Source: Rhodospirillaceae bacterium
Lineage (GTDB): Bacteria > Pseudomonadota > Alphaproteobacteria > CACIAM-22H2
DNA: 64,000 nt
Direction: 5' to 3'
NCBI GenBank assembly: GCA_022843945.1
Contig: JALHMR010000015.1
Span: forward strand, 1-64,000
Of the stretch, positions 41,434 through 49,988 are shown in pieces. The notes beneath the pieces were generated by a model that saw nothing but the letters and a program-made list of their open reading frames with translations, was not told where the DNA came from and did not search any database. The position numbers and the translations under genes were made by a program. Position 1 is the first letter of the stretch; every line of letters starts with the position of its first letter.

Positions 41434-41838
41434 ATGATCGGACGCCTGAATCACGTCGCCATCGTCGTCCCGGACCTCAAGGCCGCATCGGCGGTCTATC
41501 GCGACACGCTGGGCGGCAAGGTCTCGGCGCCCGTGGATCTGCCGGAGCACGGCGTGACCACCGTGTTCGTCGAGCTGCCCAACACCAAGATCGAGCTGCT
41601 GCATCCGCTGGGGGCCAAGTCGCCCATCGCCAGGTTCCTGGAGCAGAACCCGTCGGGCGGCATGCATCACGTGTGCTACGAGGTCGACGACATCCTGGCG
41701 GCGCGCGACAAGCTCAAGGCGCAAGGGGCGCGGGTGCTCGGCGACGGCGAGCCCAGGACCGGGGCCCACAACAAGCCGGTGCTGTTCCTTCATCCCAAGG
41801 ATTTCTGCGGCACGCTGGTCGAGCTGGAGCAGGCCTGA
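41434..41838 (+). CDS. mce: Methylmalonyl-CoA epimerase
   Basis: This 134-residue VOC-fold metalloenzyme interconverts (2R)- and (2S)-methylmalonyl-CoA for propionate metabolism. Metal ligands lie in LNHVAIVVPDL (N-terminal His) and GMHHVCYEVDDI, with a late Glu in GTLVELEQ. The start is ATG 41434 after TTGGAG; an in-frame upstream start at 41383 would translate the palindromic repeat (DGRDKHGHDG) and is rejected. A DUF1467 gene follows at once, a conserved pair. Confidence 0.94.
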   Translation: MIGRLNHVAIVVPDLKAASAVYRDTLGGKVSAPVDLPEHGVTTVFVELPNTKIELLHPLGAKSPIARFLEQNPSGGMHHVCYEVDDILAARDKLKAQGARVLGDGEPRTGAHNKPVLFLHPKDFCGTLVELEQA

Positions 41839-41840
41839 GA

Positions 41841-42074
41841 ATGTCCATAGTCACCGGCTTCGCCGTCTACGTCGTCATCTGGTGGATCGTGCTGTTCACG
41901 GTGCTGCCCTGGGGCGCCCATGCACCAGAGAACCCCGAGAAGGGCCATGCGGCCAGCGCGCCCGTGCGGCCGCGGCTGTTGCTCAAGTTCGCGGTGACCA
42001 CGGTGATCGCCGGTTTCGTCTTTGCCGGGGTCTACTGGATCATCGCCGCCGACCTGTTTTCCTTCCGCGACTAG
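41841..42074 (+). CDS. DUF1467 family membrane protein
   Basis: This 77-residue protein has two transmembrane helices (about 5-25 and 50-70) and the WWIVLFTVLPWGAHAPE motif that defines DUF1467. The function is unknown. In many Alphaproteobacteria it sits between mce and proS; here proS is displaced by about 4 kb. It starts 2 bases after the mce stop. Confidence 0.88.
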   Translation: MSIVTGFAVYVVIWWIVLFTVLPWGAHAPENPEKGHAASAPVRPRLLLKFAVTTVIAGFVFAGVYWIIAADLFSFRD

Positions 42075-42082
42075 GGGATTTC

Positions 42083-42634
42083 GTGAGCGGTTACTGCAAG
42101 GTCGCGCCCGGCCACCCGTTCCACGGGCCGTATCACGATGCTGAATACGGGTTCCCGCTGGCCGACGACAACCAGCTCTTCGAGCGGTTGGTCCTGGAGA
42201 TCAATCAGGCCGGGCTGAGCTGGCTGCTGATGCTGCAGAAGCGCGAGGCCTTCCGGAAGGCCTATCGCGGCTTCGACGTCGCCAAGGTGGCGCGTTTCGG
42301 CGACAAGGACCGGGCACGCCTGCTGGCCGATGCCGGGATCATCCGCAACCGGCTCAAGGTGGACGCGGCGATCGAGAACGCCCGCCGCATCCAGGCCCTG
42401 GCCAAGGAGCATGGCTCCTTCGCTGCCTGGATCGCCGTGCATCATCCACTGACCAAGGCGGAATGGGTCAAGCTGTTCAAGAAGACCTTCAAGTTCACCG
42501 GCGGCGAGATCGTCGGCGAGTTCCTGATGAGCACCGGCTACCTGCCAGGCGCCCATCACGCCGAGTGCCCGGTTCATCGCAAGATCGTCAAGCTCAAGCC
42601 ACCCTGGATGGCGCCCAGGGGATTCGCCTACTAG
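42083..42634 (+). CDS. tag: DNA-3-methyladenine glycosylase I
   Basis: This HhH-fold base-excision enzyme removes 3-methyladenine from alkylated DNA. The 183-residue protein shows YHDAEYG (17-23), LEINQAGLSW, and zinc ligands Cys5 and His18 at the N-terminus with a His and Cys in AHHAECPVH at the C-terminus. The GTG start at 42083 has AGGGGAT upstream. The downstream MFS gene starts 11 bases later. Confidence 0.94.
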   Translation: MSGYCKVAPGHPFHGPYHDAEYGFPLADDNQLFERLVLEINQAGLSWLLMLQKREAFRKAYRGFDVAKVARFGDKDRARLLADAGIIRNRLKVDAAIENARRIQALAKEHGSFAAWIAVHHPLTKAEWVKLFKKTFKFTGGEIVGEFLMSTGYLPGAHHAECPVHRKIVKLKPPWMAPRGFAY

Positions 42635-42645
42635 GGGCGCCGGCG

Positions 42646-43869
42646 ATGGGGGAGGCTTCGTCGGCAGCGGGAAGGGGAACCGGGCGGATCTACGCCAGCC
42701 GAGGCTTGCGCGCCTTCTGTGACGGGTTCACCGCGCTCCTGCTGCCGCTCTACCTGTTCGATCTCGGCTTCGATGCCAAGGTCGTCGGCATCCTGGCTAC
42801 GGTAACCCTGCTGGGCTCGGCGACGCTGACCATCTGGGTGGGGTTCCAAGCTTGGCGCTATACCCTGCGTTCGCTTCTGGTGTTCGCGGCGCTGCTGATG
42901 ACGATCACCGGACTGGTTTTCGGCACGGTGGATGCCCTGGTGCCGCTCTTCATCATCGCCGCGGCCGGCACGCTCAACCCGTCGTCGGGCGACGTCAGTC
43001 TTTTTGTTCCGCTGGAGCATTCCCTGCTGGCGCATCTGGCACCCGACAAGAAGCGGACCCTGACCTTTGCCATCTATAGCGCCATCGGCACCGGCGGCGC
43101 GGCACTCGGGGCGCTGTCGATCGGTCTGCTCGATCATCTTCCGGACTGGATCAGCCGTCACCAGGCGATCCAAGGCTATTTCCTGCTGTACGGGGCGGCA
43201 GGGTTCGTCGTGATGCTGCTCTATCGCGGTCTGCCGAAGCAGGCGCTGGCCCATGGCGATGCTCCCCTGGGGGCGCTGGGTCCGTCGCGCAATCATGTGT
43301 TCCGGCTGGCGGCCCTGTTCTCCGTCGACGCTTTCGGCGGCGGCTTCGTACTCAACGCGCTCATCGCCATCTGGCTCTTCGGCTGGTTCGGGCTGTCACC
43401 CAGCGAGACCGGCGCGGTGTTCTTCGTCACCGGGCTGTGCAGCGCCGGGTCCTACTTCGTGGCGACCTGGATCGCGTCCCGTATCGGCCTGATCAATACC
43501 ATGGTCTTCACGCACCTGCCGTCGAGCTGCCTGTTGATCTTCGCGCCCTTCGCACCGGATGCCGGCTGGGCGGTGGCGGCCCTGGTGGCGCGCAGCCTGC
43601 TCTCGCAGATGGATGTGCCGACCCGGACCTCCTATGTGATGGCGACGGTCACCCCAGCCGAACGGCCGGCCGCCTCGAGCTTCACCAACGTCCCGCGTAG
43701 TCTGGCCTCGGCCCTGGCGCCATCGCTTGGCGGCTGGATGCTTAGCGTCTCCCCCTTTGGCTGGCCGTTGGTCATCGGCGGGGTGCTGAAAATCGCCTAC
43801 GACCTGGGGCTCCTGGCCATGTTCTCGCGGGTACGGCCGCCGGAGGAGCAGCCGGAGCCCAAGGCGTAG
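42646..43869 (+). CDS. MFS transporter
   Basis: The 407-residue protein has about 12 transmembrane segments. The first loop carries SRGLRAFCDGF, and the loop between helices 2 and 3 is weakly of the MFS signature type. Helices 1-6 and 7-12 are split near residue 200 by a hydrophilic loop (LPKQALAHGDAP). The substrate cannot be predicted. It is probably co-transcribed with tag. Confidence 0.82.
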   Translation: MGEASSAAGRGTGRIYASRGLRAFCDGFTALLLPLYLFDLGFDAKVVGILATVTLLGSATLTIWVGFQAWRYTLRSLLVFAALLMTITGLVFGTVDALVPLFIIAAAGTLNPSSGDVSLFVPLEHSLLAHLAPDKKRTLTFAIYSAIGTGGAALGALSIGLLDHLPDWISRHQAIQGYFLLYGAAGFVVMLLYRGLPKQALAHGDAPLGALGPSRNHVFRLAALFSVDAFGGGFVLNALIAIWLFGWFGLSPSETGAVFFVTGLCSAGSYFVATWIASRIGLINTMVFTHLPSSCLLIFAPFAPDAGWAVAALVARSLLSQMDVPTRTSYVMATVTPAERPAASSFTNVPRSLASALAPSLGGWMLSVSPFGWPLVIGGVLKIAYDLGLLAMFSRVRPPEEQPEPKA

Positions 43870-43907
43870 GAAAGGGGGCTGAGAGCCTGCGGAGAGGCCA
43901 GGGAGAG

Positions 43908-43948
43908 CCCCAAAACACAAATCCGGACCGGGGGATCCCCGATCCGGA
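43908..43948 (-). terminator. Rho-independent terminator for the NCS2 permease gene
   Basis: TCCGGA-C-CGGGG / CCCCG-A-TCCGGA forms an 11-bp stem with one mismatch and a GAT loop (43922-43948). On the minus strand it is followed by TTTGTGTTTTGGGG. It lies about 150 bases past the permease stop; the same hairpin may also stop MFS transcripts. Confidence 0.65.
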
Positions 43949-44098
43949 CTTGGCGACGCAGCTCCCTAAACTTGGCCCGTGTGGCGGCTATGCCGCGCGA
44001 TACTTATTTTTGTGCGGGGAAATATAGCCACCGGAACCCCCGCGAGTCACGCAAGTTCTCCCTAGTTTATAGGCACACGAATGAAATTTCGGCAGGGG

Positions 44099-45400
44099 TC
44101 AGCCTACCCCGAAGGCGTATTTGCCGAGGAACACCAGGGCCAGCACGATCATTGGCCAGCTGAGCTCATTCGTACGGCCGCTCAATAGCTTAGCCACGGC
44201 GTAGGCGATGAAGCCGAAGGCGATGCCGTGGGCGATCGAGAAGGTCAGGGGCATGGTCACCATGCACAGGACGGCCGGGGCGTATTCGGTGACGTCCTCC
44301 CAGTCGAGCTCGGTAATGCCCTTGGCCATGATGCAGGCCACGAAGAGCAGGGCCGGGGCCGTGGCATAGGCCGGGACCATGCCGGCCAGCGGCGACAGGA
44401 ATAGGGCGGCCAGGAACAGCACCGCGACCACCAGGGCCGTCAGCCCCGTGCGGCCGCCGGCTTTTACGCCGGCCGCGCTTTCGATGTAGCTGGTGGTGTT
44501 CGAGGTGCCCAGCAGGGCGCCGATCATGGTGGCCGAGGAATCGGCCAGTAGCGCCTGTTTCAACCGCGGCAGCTTGCCTTCCGGCGTCAGCAGTCCGGCG
44601 CGATGCGACACGCCGACCAGCGTACCGGCGGTGTCGAACAGGTCGACGAAGACCAGCGCAAAGATGATGGTGAACAGGCCAACGTTGAGCGCGCCCATGA
44701 TGTCGAGCTGCAGGAAGGTCGGTCCTAGGCTGGGCGGCAGCGAGAACACCCCGCCGCCCGGCGACACGCCCAGGATCACTCCGAGCGCCGTGGTCACCAG
44801 GATGGAGATGATGATCGAGCCGGTGATGCCGCGCGCCTCGAGGCCAAGCATCAGGACGAAGCCGAAGGCGGCGAGCACCGCGGCGGGCTTCGTCATGCTG
44901 CCCAGCGTGACCAGGGTCGCCGGATGGTCGACGACGATGCCGGCATTCTCCAGGGCGATGATGGCGAGGAAGAAGCCGATGCCGGCCGAGATCGCCATCT
45001 TGAGCGAGCGCGGGATGGCGTCGAAGATCCATTCGCGCACCGGCAGCAGGCTGAGAATGACGTTGATGACGCCCGAGATGAACACCGCGCCCAGCGCCAC
45101 CTGCCACGACAGGCCCATGCCCTTGACCAGGGCGAAGGCGAAGAAGGCGTTGAGGCCCATGCCGGGCGCCAAGGCGATGGGGTAGCGGGCGTAGAGGGCC
45201 ATGATGGTGGTGCTGAGCGCCGCCGCCAGGCAGGTCGCCACGAACACCGCGCCGCGGTCCATGCCGGCGTTCGACAGGATCGCCGGGTTGACGAAGATGA
45301 TGTAGGCCATGGTCAGGAACGTCGTGCCACCGGCGATCACCTCGGTGCGCACCGTCGTCCCGTTCTCACGCAGCTTGAAGAAGTCTTCCAGCGCCGTCAT
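44099..45400 (-). CDS. NCS2 family purine permease (AzgA/PbuG-like)
   Basis: The 433-residue inner-membrane protein has about 13-14 helices. The FFKLRENGTTVRTEVIAGGTTF N-terminus (given as its two conserved blocks FFKLRENGTTV and RTEVIAGGTTF), GMGLNAFFAF, FVDLFDTAGTLVGV and GTSNTTSYIESAAGV motifs mark the hypoxanthine/guanine/adenine branch of NCS2. It imports purine bases by proton symport in characterised relatives. ATG 45400 has GAGGGGGACC upstream; a longer frame from 45430 is less likely. A two-tier stem-loop lies in the leader at 45421-45456. Confidence 0.92.
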   Translation of the reverse strand: MTALEDFFKLRENGTTVRTEVIAGGTTFLTMAYIIFVNPAILSNAGMDRGAVFVATCLAAALSTTIMALYARYPIALAPGMGLNAFFAFALVKGMGLSWQVALGAVFISGVINVILSLLPVREWIFDAIPRSLKMAISAGIGFFLAIIALENAGIVVDHPATLVTLGSMTKPAAVLAAFGFVLMLGLEARGITGSIIISILVTTALGVILGVSPGGGVFSLPPSLGPTFLQLDIMGALNVGLFTIIFALVFVDLFDTAGTLVGVSHRAGLLTPEGKLPRLKQALLADSSATMIGALLGTSNTTSYIESAAGVKAGGRTGLTALVVAVLFLAALFLSPLAGMVPAYATAPALLFVACIMAKGITELDWEDVTEYAPAVLCMVTMPLTFSIAHGIAFGFIAYAVAKLLSGRTNELSWPMIVLALVFLGKYAFGVG

Positions 45401-45420
45401 GGATGGTCCCCCTCTTTTGG

Positions 45421-45456
45421 GCGACGGCACGGGGAACGACAGCCCCCCGGAGTCGC
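45421..45456 (-). ncRNA. Candidate structured leader upstream of the NCS2 permease gene
   Basis: On the minus strand the leader can fold as GCGAC/GTCGC and then CGGGG/CCCCG, with a 2+4-base internal loop and a 10-base terminal loop. It ends about 9 bases before the ribosome site. Purine permeases are often riboswitch-controlled; this hairpin is not recognised as a known class. Confidence 0.25.
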
Positions 45457-45519
45457 CAATAACCCGTAAGGTTAAGGGGAATGCCGGTGCCCCGTTAATC
45501 GTTTTTTCCCAAACCGGTC

Positions 45520-45525
45520 TATAAT
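45520..45525 (+). promoter_or_regulatory. Consensus -10 element next to a start codon
   Basis: A perfect TATAAT ends 6 bases before the ATG at 45532. Transcription would begin at or next to the start codon, pointing to a leaderless message. The -35 region is poor. Confidence 0.5.
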
Positions 45526-45531
45526 GCCGCC

Positions 45532-45981
45532 ATGCGCCTGAAGATGATCGTTGCCGCCTTGGTTTTTGCCGCTGCGCCGGCCCTCGCCCAGCAGGCGACG
45601 GTGACCGACCGCGAGTGCCGCCAGCTCGTCGACTACACGGCTTCGCAGGATGTGAACTTCAAGCCGGGTGTCGATGCTCGCGGTCGCGCCGTGGCCCCGG
45701 CGGACCTGCCGTCCTCCAGCGCCCAAATCCAGCCGCCGCAGAACTTCACCTTCGACGTCAATACCTCGCTCACCGGGTTCGGCATTCCTTCCAACTCGCC
45801 GATTTTTCAGCCCCAGGTCAGCGTCGGCAAAGTCACGGTCGAGGACGGCGGTCGGCGGGTGCTGTTCAATGGCCAGCCGATCGGCAATACCGAGAAGTCG
45901 GCGATTGCCGAGCTGTGCAAACGGCGCCAGGCGCAGCAGCCCCAGACCCGGCCGATGACCGGGCCGATGAAACTCAACTGA
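45532..45981 (+). CDS. Small exported protein of unknown function
   Basis: The 149-residue protein has a signal peptide (MRLKMIVAALVFAAAPALAQ, cleavage after ALAQ). The mature part has two Cys (EC near 27 and LC near 129) that could form a disulfide, a Pro/Gln-rich middle and a basic Gln/Pro-rich tail. I do not recognise a family. It sits between the divergent purine permease gene and proS. Confidence 0.7.
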   Translation: MRLKMIVAALVFAAAPALAQQATVTDRECRQLVDYTASQDVNFKPGVDARGRAVAPADLPSSSAQIQPPQNFTFDVNTSLTGFGIPSNSPIFQPQVSVGKVTVEDGGRRVLFNGQPIGNTEKSAIAELCKRRQAQQPQTRPMTGPMKLN

Positions 45982-46082
45982 CCGGTCTCGATCAGCGTCG
46001 CCAAGCCTAAAGCCCGCTTTGCAATAACCCTCCGCATTGCCTAAAGTCGCGCGGCTTTTCGCCTTCCGCGACCCGAGGTTTC

Positions 46083-47402
46083 ATGCGGCTTTCCCAGTAT
46101 TTCCTGCCCACGCTCCGCGACAATCCGAGCGAGGCGCAGATCGTCTCCCACCGCCTGATGCTGCGCGCCGGCATGATCCGGCAGTCCTCGGCCGGCATCT
46201 ATTCGTGGTTGCCGCTCGGCTTCCGGGTGCTGCAGAAGGTCGAGCAGATCGTGCGCGAGGAGCAGGACCGCGCGGGCGCGCAGGAGCTGCTGATGCCGAC
46301 CATCCAGCCGGCGGAGCTGTGGAAGGAGTCCGGCCGCTACGACGATTACGGCAAGGAGATGCTGCGCATCACCGACCGGCATGAGCGCGAGATGCTCTTC
46401 GGGCCGACCAACGAGGAGCTGATCACCGAGATCTTCCGCGCCTCGGTGAAGACCTATCGCGACCTGCCCAAGAACCTCTATCACATCCAGTGGAAGTTCC
46501 GGGACGAAGTGCGGCCGCGCTTCGGCGTGATGCGCGGGCGCGAGTTCCTGATGAAGGACAACTACTCCTTCGATGTGGACGCCGCCGGTGCTCGCCACTC
46601 CTACAACAAGATGTTCCTCGCCTACCTGCGCACCTTCGCGCGCATGGGACTCAAGGCGATCCCGATGCGCGCCGACACAGGCCCGATCGGCGGCGATCTC
46701 AGCCACGAGTTCCAGATCCTGGCGGACACCGGCGAGAGCGCGGTCTATGTCGACAAGAACTTCCTCGACGTCGATCTGCTCAACATCAATGTCGACTATG
46801 ACGACCGCGAGGCGGTGCAGAAGGCAGTCGACGGCTTCACCAGCTTCTACGCCGCCACCGACGAGAAGCACGACACGGCGCAGGGCGAAAAGCTCGGCGA
46901 TCGGCTGGTCAGTGCCCGCGGCATCGAGGTCGGCCACATCTTCTATTTCGGCACCAAGTACTCGGCGCCGCTCAAGGCCAATGTCGCCGGGCCCAACGGC
47001 GAGACCATCACGGTCGAGATGGGCTCCTACGGCATCGGCGTGTCGCGCCTGGTCGGCGCCATCATCGAGGCCAGCCACGATGCCAGCGGCATCATCTGGC
47101 CGGACAGTGTAGCGCCCTTCGATATCGGCCTGGTCAACCTGCGCTCGGGCGACGCCAAGTGCGATGCCGCCGCCAACGACCTCTACGCCAAGCTGCAGAA
47201 GGCGGGGAAGGCTGTGCTCTATGACGACCGCGGCGACAGCGCCGGCGCCAAGTTCGCCACCATGGACCTGATCGGCCTGCCCTGGCAGGCGGTGATCGGC
47301 CCACGCGGCGTGGCCGCCGGCAAGGTCGAGATCAAGCGGCGGGCGACGGGCGAGAAGCTCGAACTGGCGACCGACGACGCGGTCGCCAAGCTCATCGGCT
47401 AA
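46083..47402 (+). CDS. proS: Proline--tRNA ligase
   Basis: This class II synthetase has 439 residues, the short form lacking the YbaK-like editing domain, as in most Alphaproteobacteria. The motif 1 region ([18 protein letters not shown]), motif 2 ([21 protein letters not shown], given by its ends FRDEVRP and REFLMKD) and motif 3 ([13 protein letters not shown]) are present, with a C-terminal anticodon-binding domain (about 340-439). ATG 46083 follows CGAGG. It lies downstream of mce and DUF1467, from which it is usually separated by few bases. Confidence 0.96.
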   Translation: MRLSQYFLPTLRDNPSEAQIVSHRLMLRAGMIRQSSAGIYSWLPLGFRVLQKVEQIVREEQDRAGAQELLMPTIQPAELWKESGRYDDYGKEMLRITDRHEREMLFGPTNEELITEIFRASVKTYRDLPKNLYHIQWKFRDEVRPRFGVMRGREFLMKDNYSFDVDAAGARHSYNKMFLAYLRTFARMGLKAIPMRADTGPIGGDLSHEFQILADTGESAVYVDKNFLDVDLLNINVDYDDREAVQKAVDGFTSFYAATDEKHDTAQGEKLGDRLVSARGIEVGHIFYFGTKYSAPLKANVAGPNGETITVEMGSYGIGVSRLVGAIIEASHDASGIIWPDSVAPFDIGLVNLRSGDAKCDAAANDLYAKLQKAGKAVLYDDRGDSAGAKFATMDLIGLPWQAVIGPRGVAAGKVEIKRRATGEKLELATDDAVAKLIG

Positions 47403-47419
47403 GCACGGGAGCGGGGCAA

Positions 47420-48235
47420 ATGGCGGGGCGGCTCGAAGGCAAGGTGGCGATCGTCACGGGGGCCGGGTCGAGCGGCCCCGGCTGGGGCAATGGCAAGGCG
47501 ACGGCCGCGGTGTTCGCGCGCGAAGGCGCCAGGGTCTTTGCCGTCGACCTGAAGCGCGAAGCGGCCGAGGAGACCCGGTCCGTCATCAAGGGCGAGGGCG
47601 GCACCTGCGCCGTGCATGCGGGCGACATGTCGAAGGCCGCCGATGTGCAGGCGATGGTCGAATCCTGCCTTGGCAAGTTCGGCCGCATCGATGTCCTGCA
47701 CAACAATGTCGGCATCGTCGCGGTCGGCGGCCCGGTGGAGCAGAGCGAGGCCGACTGGGATCGCGTCATCGACGTCAACCTCAAGAGCATGTTCCTCACC
47801 TGCAAGCACGTGCTGCCGGTGATGGCCAAACAGTTCGAGGCGGACGGGCGCGGCGGCGCGATCATCAACATCGGCTCGATCGCCGGCATCCGCTGGCTCG
47901 GCGTGCCCTATATCTCGTATCACGCGAGCAAGGGCGCGGTGAGCCAGTTCACCAAGGCGGTGGCCATGGAGTACGCGGCGCGCGGCGTGCGCTGCAACAC
48001 CATCCTGCCGGGGCTGATGAACACGCCGATGATCGTCGAGCCGCTGGCCAACGCCTATGGCAAGGGCGGGGTGGCGACGATGATCGAGAAGCGCAACGCC
48101 CAGTGCCCCACGGGCAAGATGGGTGACGCCTGGGACGTGGCCTATGCCGCGCTGTTCCTCGCCTCGGACGAGGCCAAGTACATCACCGGCGTCGACCTGC
48201 CGGTGGATGGCGGCATCACGCTCAAGTGCGTCTAG
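47420..48235 (+). CDS. SDR-family oxidoreductase
   Basis: The 271-residue short-chain dehydrogenase has the NAD(P)-binding motif TGAGSSGPGWGNG (13-25), an extended form of TGxxxGxG, with Asp43 at the second strand favouring NAD. An HNNVG motif near 94-98 and the catalytic Ser153, Tyr167 and Lys171 are present, with PVDGG near the C-terminus. The substrate is unknown. It lies 17 bases after proS and begins the region where conserved synteny ends. Confidence 0.9.
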   Translation: MAGRLEGKVAIVTGAGSSGPGWGNGKATAAVFAREGARVFAVDLKREAAEETRSVIKGEGGTCAVHAGDMSKAADVQAMVESCLGKFGRIDVLHNNVGIVAVGGPVEQSEADWDRVIDVNLKSMFLTCKHVLPVMAKQFEADGRGGAIINIGSIAGIRWLGVPYISYHASKGAVSQFTKAVAMEYAARGVRCNTILPGLMNTPMIVEPLANAYGKGGVATMIEKRNAQCPTGKMGDAWDVAYAALFLASDEAKYITGVDLPVDGGITLKCV

Positions 48236-48241
48236 CGCCGC

Positions 48242-48610
48242 TCAGCGCGGCACGCACTCGGCCTTGGTCTGCGAAACCTCGCGGCAGAGCAGCGACGGAT
48301 TGACCAGATAGGCGTCGGGATGGCCGCCCAGGTAGTCCTGGCGGATCATGATGCCGTTGGTGAACTGGGTCCAGCCGAAGGCATTGCGCGAGCTCGTGAT
48401 GCCATTGCCGAAGACCAGGCGCCCGTCGCCGCCGCGTGTCACTGGTATGCCGTTGATGGTGGTGTAGTTGCTGCGCTCGTTCCAGGTGACGGCGGCGCCA
48501 TTGGTGCAGCGGATGGCCTGGTCCGTTCCGACTTCGCAGGCCATTGGCGATGGCGCTCCCGACAGGATCAGGACCGACATCAGGATATCCAGGATCGGCG
48601 GCGCGCTCAT
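48242..48610 (-). CDS. Small four-cysteine protein, paralogue of 54260-54640
   Basis: The 122-residue protein belongs to no family I recognise. The first 20 residues are hydrophobic (ILDILMSVLILSG). Four Cys (MAC, RCTNG, LLC, ECVPR) are in the same places as in the gene at 54260, suggesting two disulfides in the periplasm or outside the cell. Shared blocks are DGRLVFGNGI and GWTQFTNGIMIRQD. The NG turn recurs four times (CTNGA, TINGI, FGNGI, FTNGI), hinting at repeated beta-hairpins. ATG 48610 has GGGGGAC upstream; longer frames to 49540 are antisense to the IclR gene. It ends 6 bases from the SDR stop. Confidence 0.65.
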   Translation of the reverse strand: MSAPPILDILMSVLILSGAPSPMACEVGTDQAIRCTNGAAVTWNERSNYTTINGIPVTRGGDGRLVFGNGITSSRNAFGWTQFTNGIMIRQDYLGGHPDAYLVNPSLLCREVSQTKAECVPR

Positions 48611-48660
48611 GAGCGTGTCCCCCGAATCGCCGGGTAGAGAATACACCCCGGGGCTTGGCG

Positions 48661-48689
48661 TTGACTCCCGGTGGCCGGTTTCGTAAAAC
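48661..48689 (+). promoter_or_regulatory. Promoter of the IclR gene
   Basis: TTGACT (48661-48666), a 17-base spacer and TAAAAC (48684-48689). The -10 overlaps the left arm of the palindrome, so a bound repressor would block it. Confidence 0.5.
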
Positions 48690-48711
48690 AAGAACATCGT
48701 TCCGGTTTTAA
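48683..48711. promoter_or_regulatory. Palindromic operator upstream of the IclR gene
   Basis: GTAAAAC-AA-GAAC-ATC-GTTC-CG-GTTTTAA is symmetric about 48697: the inner GAAC/GTTC arms are perfect and the outer arms match in 6 of 7. Size and position fit an autoregulatory IclR-type site. Confidence 0.6.
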
Positions 48712-48721
48712 CGAGTGCGCT

Positions 48722-49549
48722 TTGAGCCAGTCGGCGACCCGCCGCAGCCTCGACATCCTGGAGCTTCTGAGCGAGGCGCCTGATGGGTTGGCGCTGAGCG
48801 ATATCTGCGCCCGGCTGCGCATCCCCAAGAGCGTGGCCCACCGGCTGCTGGCGCTCCTGGCGGACAGCGGCTTCGTGCGCCAGGACGCGGCCAGTGCCCG
48901 CTACGGGCTCACCCTGAAGCTCACGCTGCTCGGCCTGCGCCACTTCGCTGGCACGGGCCTCAAGGATCTTATCCAGCCGGTGCTCGATCGCCTGGCCATC
49001 GCCACCGGCGAGCTGGTGCGCCTGGCCATCGTCGAAGGCGAGGGCATGGTCTGGGTGGCCAAGGCGCAAGGGGCGCGCTTCGGCCTCAAATACGACCCCG
49101 ATACCGGCTACGACGTCGTGCTGCATGCCACGGCGACCGGCAAGGCCTGGCTCTCGACCCTGCCGGAGGACGAGGCAGTGCGCATCGTTTCCCGGACCGG
49201 CTTCAGGACACCGTCGCGTTTCGGGCCTAACGCCGTGCGCACCATCAAGGAATTCCGCCGCGCCCTGGCTGAGACCCGGGCGCGCGGCTATGGCGTGGCG
49301 ATCGAGGAGGGCGAGCCGGGGACGGCCGCCGTGGCCGTGGCCGTTCGTATCGGCGCGGGCGCCCGCGCCACCACCGTGGCGACGCTGAGCGCCGCGGGAC
49401 CGGTCAGCCGCTTCACGCCAGCCCAGCGCACCACCCTGGCCCGCCATCTGAAGGCGGCCGCGGACGAGTTGGCGGCCATCTGGCCGATCCGCCAGACGCT
49501 GACCACGCGCGCCGAGCCCGAAGGGGAGAGTATCAAGCATGTCGTCTAA
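48722..49549 (+). CDS. IclR-family transcriptional regulator
   Basis: The 275-residue protein has an N-terminal winged HTH (about 6-65; SLDILELLSEA, RIPKSVAHRLLALL) and a C-terminal effector domain (about 80-255). Start: TTG at 48722 gives the usual IclR N-terminus and leaves the palindromic operator untranslated; GTG 48671 would place the operator inside the gene. The stop overlaps the next gene by 11 bases. It probably controls the downstream cupin-ABC-DapA-like operon and itself. Confidence 0.9.
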   Translation: MSQSATRRSLDILELLSEAPDGLALSDICARLRIPKSVAHRLLALLADSGFVRQDAASARYGLTLKLTLLGLRHFAGTGLKDLIQPVLDRLAIATGELVRLAIVEGEGMVWVAKAQGARFGLKYDPDTGYDVVLHATATGKAWLSTLPEDEAVRIVSRTGFRTPSRFGPNAVRTIKEFRRALAETRARGYGVAIEEGEPGTAAVAVAVRIGAGARATTVATLSAAGPVSRFTPAQRTTLARHLKAAADELAAIWPIRQTLTTRAEPEGESIKHVV

Positions 49550-49988
49550 TCCGGCCCCGCGTTACAGCGGTCCGCTGCCGCTCGCCAAAGCGCTGACGGC
49601 GCTGGCGCTGAGCGAGTTCGGCAAGGCCGAATTCACCAAGGAAGGCCTGCGGGCGGATGTCGAGTATCGCGACCTCGGCCTGGCCAAGGCGACGGGTGGG
49701 CGCGTTGGCGCCAAGCATATCCGCGCCATCAAGCCGTTTGACCAGGAGACCGGCTGGCACTGGCACGACATGAACGGGCACTTCGTCTACGTGCTCAGGG
49801 GCTGGTTGAAGTTCCGCTTCGCCGGCCATGAAGGCGAGGTGACGGTGCGGGCCGGCGATTGCCTGTCGCAGCCAGCCGGTGTCGCGCACAATGTCATCGG
49901 GCGCTCGGACGATCTCGAAGTGCTGGAGATCAACATGCCGGCCGAGTATTCGACCGTGGATATCGCGGACGCCGGGAAGAAGCCATGA
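49539..49988 (+). CDS. Cupin-domain protein
   Basis: The 149-residue protein has cupin motif 1 (GWHWHDMNGHFVYVLRGWLKF region, with His at WHWHD and GHF) and motif 2 (CLSQPAGVAHNV), giving a likely three-His metal site. It may be a small dioxygenase, an isomerase or a ligand binder. It overlaps the end of the IclR gene and the start of the permease gene (ATGA), so it belongs to the same operon. Confidence 0.8.
   Translation: MSSNPAPRYSGPLPLAKALTALALSEFGKAEFTKEGLRADVEYRDLGLAKATGGRVGAKHIRAIKPFDQETGWHWHDMNGHFVYVLRGWLKFRFAGHEGEVTVRAGDCLSQPAGVAHNVIGRSDDLEVLEINMPAEYSTVDIADAGKKP

Noticed and set aside
43972-44163. Short plus-strand frame between the MFS and NCS2 genes
   Set aside because: It runs into the permease gene and has no ribosome site or family signal.
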